Assembly: GCA_903889845.1 (NCBI GenBank)
Contig: CAISZB010000141.1
Coordinates: 1 to 5,157, forward strand
Direction: 5' to 3'
Length of the DNA: 5,157 nucleotides
Source: an uncultured Verrucomicrobium sp.
GTDB lineage: Bacteria > Verrucomicrobiota > Verrucomicrobiia > Methylacidiphilales > GAS474
Under the pieces are notes generated by a model, which ran no database searches, was not told the origin of the DNA, and saw nothing but the letters and a program-made list of their open reading frames with translations. Numbering within the stretch: the stretch's first letter is position 1; each line of letters begins with the position of its first letter. Position numbers and translations under genes: made by a program. Below, one piece after another: positions 1 to 5,157 of this stretch.

Positions 1-1
1 C

Positions 2-2494
2 CTCCAGGCCCCCACCGGCTCGGGGAAATCGACCCAAGTCCCGCAGATCGTCCTCGACCGGGGCCTCGCCGGGGACGGGGAAATCGTCGTCCTCCAGCCC
101 CGCCGCCTCCCGGCGCGGATGCTCGCCGCCCGCGTCGCCTCGGAGCGGCACGGGAAGCTGGGCGACGAGGTCGGCTACCAGATCCGGTTCGACCGCGTCT
201 GCTCGGACAAGACCCGCATCCGGTTCGTCACGGAGGGGCTCCTCCTCCGCCAGATGCTCGGGGAACCGAGGCTGCCCGGCGTCTCCGTCCTCGTCTTCGA
301 CGAGTTCCACGAACGCCACCTCTACACCGACCTCACGCTGGCCCGCGCCCTCGACCTCCAGAAACGGCACCGGCCCGACCTCAAGATCATCGTCATGTCG
401 GCGACCCTGGAAGCAGGCCCCCTGGAAACCTACCTCGCCCCCTGCCGCACCCTTTCCTCCTCCGGGCGGACCTTCCCCGTCACCCACGAATACCTCGACC
501 GGCCCGCCGACCTCGACCGCTACCCGGTCTGGCAACTCGCCGCCGACGAACTGAGCCGCATCCTGCCGAAGCACCCGGAGGGCGACGTCCTCATCTTCAT
601 GCCGGGCGGCTACGAGATCGACCGGACCATCGGCGCCGTCCGCGCCGCCCTGCGGGAGAGCGAATGGATCGTCCTCCCCCTTCACGGGGAACTCCCTCCC
701 GCCGCGCAGGACGCCGCCGTCAATCGTTACGAGGGGAAGCGGAAGGTCGTCGTCTCGACGAACGTCGCGGAGACCTCCCTCACCATCGACGGCATCCGCA
801 TCGTGATCGATTCCGGCCTCGCCCGGATCGCCCGCTTCGATCCCCATCGCGGGATCAACACCCTCCTCGTCGAGAAAATCGCCCGCTCCTCCGCCGACCA
901 GCGGGCGGGCCGCGCTGGCCGGACCGCCCCCGGCCACACGCTGCGCCTCTGGACGGAGAAAGAGCATTCCCAACGCGCCGTCGCCGAACTGCCCGAAATC
1001 CGCCGGATCGACCTCTCCGAGGCCGCCCTCTCCCTGAAGGCGGGTGGCATCGGCAGCCTCCGCGACTTCGCCTGGTTCGAGGCCCCCGATCCCCGCGCCC
1101 TGGAACGGGCCGAAGACCTCCTCCACGACCTCGGCGCCTTCGACCACGACGGGAACCTGACCGCCGTGGGGCGGAAGATGGCCCACTTCCCCATGCACCC
1201 CCGCTACGCCCGGATGCTCCTGGAGGCGGGGCAAGCTCAAAACGGCTGCGTCCGCCCCGTCGCCCTCATCGCCGCCCTCACCCAGGGCCGTCCGATCCTC
1301 CTGCGCGATGTCGACAAGAAGACCGACGGCCTCCGCGACGATTTCCTCGGCGGGGAGAACGAGTCCGATTTCTTCCTCCAGATGCGGGCGTGGCGCTATG
1401 CGGAGAAGAGCGGCTTCTCCATGGAGAAGTGCCGCCCCCTCGGCATCCACGCCCAGGCGGCCCGGCAGGTCGGCCCGATCCTCGACCACTTCCTCAAGGC
1501 GGCGAAGGGGCAGCACCTCCCCATCGAGGAGACGCCCGCCCCTTCCGAGGCGATCCGCAAATGCCTTCTCCTCGGCTTCTCCGACCACCTGGCCCGCCGC
1601 CTCGACGGGGGGACGCTCCGGTGCGACCTCGTCCATAAACGGCGCGGCACCCTCGTCCGGGACAGTGCGGTCCGGGACGCCCCCCTCTTCGTCGCCGGAG
1701 AAGTCCGCGAGGTCGATTCCCGCAACACCCGCTCCGGCAAGGATGTCGAAGTCCTCCTGAGCCAGGCGACGGCGGTCGAGGAGGCGTGGCTGCGTGAACT
1801 CTTCCCCGACGATTTCAGCACCGGGGCCGAGACCCTTTTTGATGAGAGTTTAAAGCGCGTCGTCCAGAAAACGCGGACCCTCTTCCGCGATCTCGTCCTA
1901 CGCCAATCGGGCGAGGAAGCCCCCGACCTCGACGCCGCCGCGCGGCTCCTCGCGGAGCGGGTCCTCGACGGGCGGATGCCCCTCCACGGCTGGGACGACG
2001 CCGTGGAGCAATGGATCGTCCGCCTCAACCGCCTCCGCGAATGGATGCCCGAACTGGGCCTCCCCGCGCTGACCCCGGAGGACCGCGTCGCCATCGTCGA
2101 GCAACTCTGCCACGGCGCGACGAGTTACCGGGAGATCAAGGACCGCCCCGTCTGGCCCGCCGTGAAAAGCTGGCTCTCCGGCGCGCAGCAGGCGTGGCTC
2201 GACCAATACGCGCCGGAGCGGGTCGAATTGAAAACGTCGAAGGGCGAGCGCCGCGCGAAGATCACCTACGCGACGGAGGGGAGCCCCGTCCTCGCCGCCC
2301 GCATCCAGGACCTCTACGAGGTGAAGGGCGACCTCCGCATCGCCTCGGGCCGCGTCCCCGTCACGATCCACATCCTGGCCCCCAGCCAGCGCCCGATCCA
2401 GGTCACCTCCAGCCTGGAGACGTTCTGGAAGGAATCCTACCCGAAGCTGAAGATCGAGCTCTCCCGCAAGTACCCGAAGCACGAGTGGCGATAG
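2..2494 (+). CDS. hrpB: ATP-dependent helicase HrpB, 5'-truncated by window edge
   Basis: DExH-box (superfamily 2, DEAH/RHA group) ATP-dependent helicase, expected to act on RNA in the cytoplasm; the physiological substrate of HrpB is poorly defined. The frame is open from base 2, upstream of the first in-frame ATG at 119, and encodes motif I there, so ATG 119 is not the start. Numbering the 830 visible residues from base 2: Walker A APTGSGKST at 3-11, motif Ia LQPRR at 31-35, Walker B DEFH at 100-103 (DEFH rather than DEAH is usual for HrpB), SAT at 133-135, motif IV near 195-205, STNVAETSLT at 252-261 and QRAGRAGR (motif VI) at 300-307. A winged-helix/HA2-like region follows at about 335-410, and an HrpB-type C-terminal domain from about 660, ending in the family-typical YPKHEW at 824-829. 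All catalytic motifs are intact. E. coli HrpB is about 810 residues and HrpA about 1300, so length and C-terminus favour HrpB. Probably only 20-40 residues are missing on the left. Third positions are strongly C-biased. Confidence 0.95.
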   Translation, partial: LQAPTGSGKSTQVPQIVLDRGLAGDGEIVVLQPRRLPARMLAARVASERHGKLGDEVGYQIRFDRVCSDKTRIRFVTEGLLLRQMLGEPRLPGVSVLVFDEFHERHLYTDLTLARALDLQKRHRPDLKIIVMSATLEAGPLETYLAPCRTLSSSGRTFPVTHEYLDRPADLDRYPVWQLAADELSRILPKHPEGDVLIFMPGGYEIDRTIGAVRAALRESEWIVLPLHGELPPAAQDAAVNRYEGKRKVVVSTNVAETSLTIDGIRIVIDSGLARIARFDPHRGINTLLVEKIARSSADQRAGRAGRTAPGHTLRLWTEKEHSQRAVAELPEIRRIDLSEAALSLKAGGIGSLRDFAWFEAPDPRALERAEDLLHDLGAFDHDGNLTAVGRKMAHFPMHPRYARMLLEAGQAQNGCVRPVALIAALTQGRPILLRDVDKKTDGLRDDFLGGENESDFFLQMRAWRYAEKSGFSMEKCRPLGIHAQAARQVGPILDHFLKAAKGQHLPIEETPAPSEAIRKCLLLGFSDHLARRLDGGTLRCDLVHKRRGTLVRDSAVRDAPLFVAGEVREVDSRNTRSGKDVEVLLSQATAVEEAWLRELFPDDFSTGAETLFDESLKRVVQKTRTLFRDLVLRQSGEEAPDLDAAARLLAERVLDGRMPLHGWDDAVEQWIVRLNRLREWMPELGLPALTPEDRVAIVEQLCHGATSYREIKDRPVWPAVKSWLSGAQQAWLDQYAPERVELKTSKGERRAKITYATEGSPVLAARIQDLYEVKGDLRIASGRVPVTIHILAPSQRPIQVTSSLETFWKESYPKLKIELSRKYPKHEWR

Positions 2495-2504
2495 GGCGGG
2501 AAAG

Positions 2505-2517
2505 AGCCGAATCGGCT
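2505..2517. repeat. Short perfect inverted repeat after hrpB
   Basis: AGCCGA, one A, TCGGCT: a perfect 6-base inverted repeat starting 11 bases after the helicase stop codon. As RNA it would fold as a 5-bp stem with a 3-base loop. No T-rich tract follows, so I do not call it an intrinsic terminator. It may be chance in GC-rich sequence, and it shares two bases with the next inverted repeat, so the two could form alternative structures. Confidence 0.35.
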
Positions 2518-2541
2518 GGCATCGAACTCAGTCCGTGCCAG
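2516..2541. repeat. Inverted repeat spanning the GTG 2535 start candidate
   Basis: CTGGCA at 2516-2521 pairs with TGCCAG at 2536-2541, a perfect 6-base stem, with a possible extra U-G pair (2522/2535) and a 12-base loop. The right arm covers most of the GTG codon at 2535-2537. If it folds in the transcript it would hide that start codon, which weakens GTG 2535 as the true start. No functional role can be shown from sequence alone. Confidence 0.3.
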
Positions 2542-3131
2542 ACTCCAAATCGGCCATGAAGATCGATTCCCCGTTCTTCCATTACTCGACGCCGGGAAAC
2601 TGGATGGAGTGCTTCGGCGACAGGGAACCCTCCATTTGGCTGATTATCCTGGCCTTGTGCGGCGTCTCCCTCGTCATCAGCCTGTTCCTCTTCTCGGTGA
2701 ATTTCCGCCGCGACCCGGGCGACATCACTCTCAAACCCTTCGCCAAAGTCCCCGTAACCGAGGGCGGCATGAGCAACCACAGCTATGCCATCCTCATGCA
2801 CCTGACGATCCTACTCGACTTTCCCTTTTTCCCGCTCGGCATCGCCATCCCCCTGATCCTCTGGCTCTTCAAGCGGGATCGGGACACCTTCATCGACCAC
2901 GCCGGGAGAAACATCCTCAACTTCAACCTCTCCCTCCTCCTCTACTCGCTGCTCTGCGTTCCGTTCGTCTTTCTGTTCGGCCTGGGGATGCTCGGCCTCT
3001 TTCTTCTGGCACTCCTTGGCCTCATCTGCCCCGTCCTGGGAGCAATCCGAGCGAGCGAGGGGCGGGTCTACGAGTACCCGTTCGCCATCTCCTTTCTGAA
3101 GCCCCCCGCTGCCACTTCATCCGAAGGTTAG
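2535..3131 (+). CDS. DUF4870 (Tic20-like) membrane protein with N-terminal extension
   Basis: Integral inner-membrane protein of unknown function, 198 residues from GTG 2535 or 191 from ATG 2556. Residues about 79-188 match the DUF4870 pattern as I know it: a helix with an AILMHL-type start, a proline-containing second half (FFPLGIAIPLILWLFKRD, 98-115), the conserved FIDHAGRNILNFNLSLLLY stretch at 119-137, two closely spaced hydrophobic helices at about 133-171, then AIRASEGRVYEYPFAISFLK at 170-189. An extra transmembrane helix at about 33-55 precedes this, joined by a basic linker (RRD near 58-60). DUF4870 proteins are often only 110-130 residues, so the extension is notable, but its codons are G/C-ending like the rest and look genuinely coding. 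Neither upstream start has a convincing Shine-Dalgarno, whereas internal ATG 2769 does. The gene lies 40 bases after hrpB on the same strand, so cotranscription is plausible. The domain call is firm; the start is not. Confidence 0.82.
   Translation: MPDSKSAMKIDSPFFHYSTPGNWMECFGDREPSIWLIILALCGVSLVISLFLFSVNFRRDPGDITLKPFAKVPVTEGGMSNHSYAILMHLTILLDFPFFPLGIAIPLILWLFKRDRDTFIDHAGRNILNFNLSLLLYSLLCVPFVFLFGLGMLGLFLLALLGLICPVLGAIRASEGRVYEYPFAISFLKPPAATSSEG
2760..2763 (+). promoter_or_regulatory. Shine-Dalgarno-like GAGG before internal ATG 2769
   Basis: GAGG sits five bases before an in-frame ATG at 2769, exactly where the conserved DUF4870 core begins (MSNHSYAILMHL). It resembles the site before the glycosyltransferase start (GAGG, four bases, ATG), and nothing as good precedes GTG 2535 or ATG 2556. 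It could drive a 120-residue core-only product, as the true start or as a second internal one. GAG-GGC also simply encodes Glu-Gly in the longer frame, so it may be incidental. Confidence 0.35.
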
Positions 3132-3135
3132 CCCC

Positions 3136-5007
3136 TCATCGACGCGGCGCGGCGGGCTGAGTAAAGATATTGATCGGCAGCGCCACCCGGTCGTTCCGCA
3201 GGTAGACGAGGACCGGGGCGTCTTCCTTCTTGATCTTGATCCGCGCCGCGAGGCGGTAGTTGTCCCGGATCAGCGCGGCCAGCTCGGGGCAGATGATGAA
3301 GCGGGAGCGGACGGGCGGCCAGGGCCAGGAGGGATTGTAGGAGACCGTCGCCGCGTCGACGAAGAAGGCGGGCAGCGAGCGATGCAGGTCCCGGACGTAA
3401 TCCTCCTGGTAATCGGCCTGTTCCCGGCCGGAGACGATCGAGAAATTCGTCACGATGTCCCGGACGCCGGGCGGCAATCCGGCGTTGATGTAGAAATCGG
3501 GCTCGAAGCCCCACACCGCCATCCGGTCCCCGGGCCGCGCCCGCTGCCGGATGAATTTCCCGAGGGGATCGGATACCTTCACCGCGTCGTCCTCGATCTG
3601 CCAGTAGAGCGGCCTCGGATCGGCGGGCCCCGCCGAGACGAAGAAGAAGGCCGCCACCGGCAGCGTGGCCAACGCGATCCCCGCCGCCAAGACCGCCGCC
3701 CGCCGGGGCGCACTGAAATGGGGCAGGGCATGGCGCGTCGCCCAGGCCGCCGCGACCGTCGCCGGGACGAAGAGGAAGAAGAGGTAGTGGATGTAGTCGG
3801 TCCCCGTCTTCAGCACGACGACGCCGGAGAGAAGCAAATAGCCCACCGCCGCCAGGAAGCCGATCCGCTCCGTCCCCTTGCCGAAGGAGAAGAGGGCGAA
3901 GGTCGCCGCCGCGCCGCCCCAGACCACGATGCCGATCAGGAGGAACGCCCCCTCGTAGCCGGAGAGCAGGAGGTGATGAAAATGCTGCCAGAGCGCGAAG
4001 CGGATCTGCGGATCGTTCGGCGCCAGGACCGCCTCCGGGCCGTAGGCCAGGCCGTGGAGGAAGTAGCGCCGGACCATCTCCCCCCAGGTCCCCGTCACCA
4101 GCACCGGCACCACCACCAGCAGGGAAACGGCGAGGAAACCCCCTCCCAATCGGCCCAGCCCCGCGACCCAGGGAAACCGCCGCCGTTGCAGGAACAGGAT
4201 CACGCCGCCCGCTGCGAAAAGGTACAGCGCCAGGGGAATCGCCTGGCTCTTCGCCCACACTGCGGCGGCCAGGATCGCCCCCAGCACCACGGCCCGACCC
4301 CGGCCCGGCTTCTCCCACAACTCCCCCGCCAGCCACAGGGCGGCGGTGAGGAGGAGGACGGGGAACTGCTCGCTCGAAAAATGGAGGTATTCGATCCGCC
4401 GCGCGACGGCATAGAACGTCACCAGCGGCAGGAGCGCCAGCGGGGCCTTCCCCTCCCCCAGCAACCGCTCCAGGAAACGGAGGAGAAACCAGAGCGTCCC
4501 CCCCATGCAGGCGAAGGTCGCGAGCCGCGCGACGAGGCAGGGCGGAATCCCCAGGAGCAGCCCCGGGATGAGGACCCAAGCATTGAGCGGCCCGCTCGAC
4601 ACCATGTCGATGGAGCGCCACGGGACGGGATCGGCCAGGTAGCCCTGCGCGCCGACGAGGAAGACCGCCTCGTCCCCATAGATCACGTGGTTGTACGTGA
4701 GGACCGGCAGCCGGCAGACCGCCAACGCCAGGAGGGTCGCGAGGAAGAACGTCCGCCGCGTCCGCAGCAAGGCGGGCAGCCAGGTCCACTCGAACGCCCG
4801 GGCCGCCGCCAGAAAACCGACCGCCACCCACCCCCACAGGGAGGCCCCGCTCCACGCCACCAGACCGAAACGCCCCATCCACGACGTCCCCGCGAACGGG
4901 ACGACCGTCCAGAAAAAGAGAGCCAACGTCCCCAGCCCGGCCAGGAGCAACCCCGCCACCAGATAAACCCCGTGGTGTTCTTTCCACCGAAACGTCGCGT
5001 CAGTCAT
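3136..5007 (-). CDS. ArnT/PMT-type (GT-C) membrane glycosyltransferase
   Basis: A 623-residue multi-spanning inner-membrane protein, probably transferring a sugar from a polyprenyl-phosphate donor on the periplasmic face; donor and acceptor cannot be read from sequence. It starts at ATG 5007 with a Shine-Dalgarno four bases upstream. Features: hydrophobic helices at about 13-36, 48-70 and 85-103; then an extracytoplasmic loop with IYGDEAVFLVGAQGYL at 109-124, whose Asp112-Glu113 matches the acidic pair of the GT-C catalytic loop; WAKSQAIPLAL at 251-261, a form common in this family; about ten further helices to 457, including YIHYLFFLFVP at 405-415 (the HY...P helix typical of PMT_2/ArnT proteins). 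A soluble C-terminal region at about 460-623 carries RPGDRMAVWGFEPDFYINAG (491-510), a pattern I associate with bacterial GT39-like enzymes. Typical ArnT proteins are about 550 residues. The gene stands alone, converging on the DUF4870 gene, so context does not reveal the glycan. G-ending codons predominate near the 5' end. Family is likely; exact subfamily is open. Confidence 0.85.
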   Translation of the reverse strand: MTDATFRWKEHHGVYLVAGLLLAGLGTLALFFWTVVPFAGTSWMGRFGLVAWSGASLWGWVAVGFLAAARAFEWTWLPALLRTRRTFFLATLLALAVCRLPVLTYNHVIYGDEAVFLVGAQGYLADPVPWRSIDMVSSGPLNAWVLIPGLLLGIPPCLVARLATFACMGGTLWFLLRFLERLLGEGKAPLALLPLVTFYAVARRIEYLHFSSEQFPVLLLTAALWLAGELWEKPGRGRAVVLGAILAAAVWAKSQAIPLALYLFAAGGVILFLQRRRFPWVAGLGRLGGGFLAVSLLVVVPVLVTGTWGEMVRRYFLHGLAYGPEAVLAPNDPQIRFALWQHFHHLLLSGYEGAFLLIGIVVWGGAAATFALFSFGKGTERIGFLAAVGYLLLSGVVVLKTGTDYIHYLFFLFVPATVAAAWATRHALPHFSAPRRAAVLAAGIALATLPVAAFFFVSAGPADPRPLYWQIEDDAVKVSDPLGKFIRQRARPGDRMAVWGFEPDFYINAGLPPGVRDIVTNFSIVSGREQADYQEDYVRDLHRSLPAFFVDAATVSYNPSWPWPPVRSRFIICPELAALIRDNYRLAARIKIKKEDAPVLVYLRNDRVALPINIFTQPAAPRR

Positions 5008-5157
5008 GCCGCCTCGTCAGGGTGCGTTCCAGGAAATACCGATGGGATTTTGTCGGGGAGATTTCCAATCCGATACGAGATAAATTGAAGCCCGTCCCTG
5101 CCGGATTTCGTCTTTTTCCAACGACTCGCTCAGAACCATTCGTGAACCACCATCTCC
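5008..5157 (-). other. Upstream region of the glycosyltransferase gene
   Basis: These 150 bases are visibly richer in A and T than the rest of the window, as expected of a promoter-bearing spacer. On the - strand I found no -35/-10 pair good enough to call. One - strand frame stays open from the right edge (5157) to a TGA at 5019-5017, nine bases before the glycosyltransferase ATG. Its codons lack the strong G/C third-position bias of the real genes (roughly half by hand count), so it is more likely spacer than the tail of another gene. A 10-base direct repeat with one mismatch (5045-5054 and 5103-5112) is also present. A neighbouring gene beyond the edge cannot be judged. Confidence 0.5.
5012..5015 (-). 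promoter_or_regulatory. Shine-Dalgarno GAGG of the glycosyltransferase gene
   Basis: Read on the - strand, GAGG is followed by CGGC and then the ATG at 5007-5005, a four-base spacing. This supports ATG 5007 over later in-frame starts such as Met44, which would remove the first membrane helix. Confidence 0.65.

Noticed and set aside
119..121. ATG 119 as the start of the helicase
   Set aside because: The frame is open to the window edge and the 39 codons upstream encode the Walker A motif and motif Ia, without which the enzyme would be dead.
664..1638. Open frames of 150-324 codons inside hrpB on both strands
   Set aside because: Arg/Pro/Ser-rich translations without motifs. The helicase frame carries every expected catalytic motif in order without interruption.
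2505..2541. Intrinsic terminator after hrpB
   Set aside because: The stems are short and no T-rich tract follows either hairpin.
2403..2801. - strand open frame (132 codons) across the hrpB/DUF4870 junction
   Set aside because: No recognisable domain. It overlaps two better-supported + strand genes.
3130..3158. Bidirectional terminator at the convergent junction
   Set aside because: Only a 5-base stem with a 19-base loop, inside the glycosyltransferase coding end, and no T-tract on either strand.
3128..4987. Long - strand open frame (619 codons) in another frame of the same region
   Set aside because: Low-complexity Gly/Arg/Pro/Ala-rich translation, a frame-shifted shadow of the glycosyltransferase gene.
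3382..5088. Long + strand open frame (568 codons) antisense to the glycosyltransferase
   Set aside because: Its product is dominated by Arg, Pro, Gln, Glu, Asp and Gly with no hydrophobic core or domain, as expected from the complement of a GC-rich membrane-protein gene. The - strand frame has a coherent GT-C sequence and a Shine-Dalgarno.
5041..5157. Sigma70-type promoter for the glycosyltransferase
   Set aside because: TTGGAA- and TTCAAT-like -35 candidates on the - strand have no acceptable -10 at 16-18 bases.

Overview
This is an ordinary stretch of a GC-rich bacterial chromosome with three protein-coding genes and very little intergenic space. I see no mobile element, CRISPR array, RNA gene, toxin-antitoxin pair or defence island. 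The coding sequence relies heavily on G- or C-ending codons, which also produces several long spurious open frames. An HrpB-type helicase and a periplasm-facing GT-C glycosyltransferase fit a Gram-negative-type bacterium. Phylum cannot be fixed from three genes; Verrucomicrobiota or Proteobacteria-like GC-rich lineages are guesses only.

Layout, left to right. (1) Positions 2-2494, + strand: nearly all of an HrpB-type DExH-box ATP-dependent helicase. Its first few dozen residues lie off the left edge, and the window opens just before its Walker A motif. (2) A 40-base gap with two small overlapping inverted repeats leads to 2535-3131, + strand. This is a small membrane protein with a C-terminal DUF4870 (Tic20-like) domain and an extra N-terminal transmembrane segment. 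Its start is uncertain: GTG 2535, ATG 2556, or an internal ATG 2769 that has the best ribosome binding site. (3) Positions 3136-5007, - strand: a 623-residue multi-spanning membrane glycosyltransferase of the ArnT/PMT (GT-C) type, converging on the DUF4870 gene with only 4 bases between the stop codons. (4) Positions 5008-5157: the upstream region of the glycosyltransferase, visibly less GC-rich, with a good Shine-Dalgarno but no promoter I can defend.

The helicase and DUF4870 genes could share a transcript, since they have the same strand, a short gap and no terminator between them. The glycosyltransferase is a separate, opposing unit. Nothing here shows that the three work in one pathway: the helicase acts on RNA in the cytoplasm, and the other two are membrane proteins of different families. 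The most useful observations are the start ambiguity and possible two-product arrangement of the DUF4870 gene, the extra N-terminal membrane hairpin in the glycosyltransferase, the nearly abutting convergent stops, and a third-position base skew that keeps the same sense on the + strand across both gene orientations.
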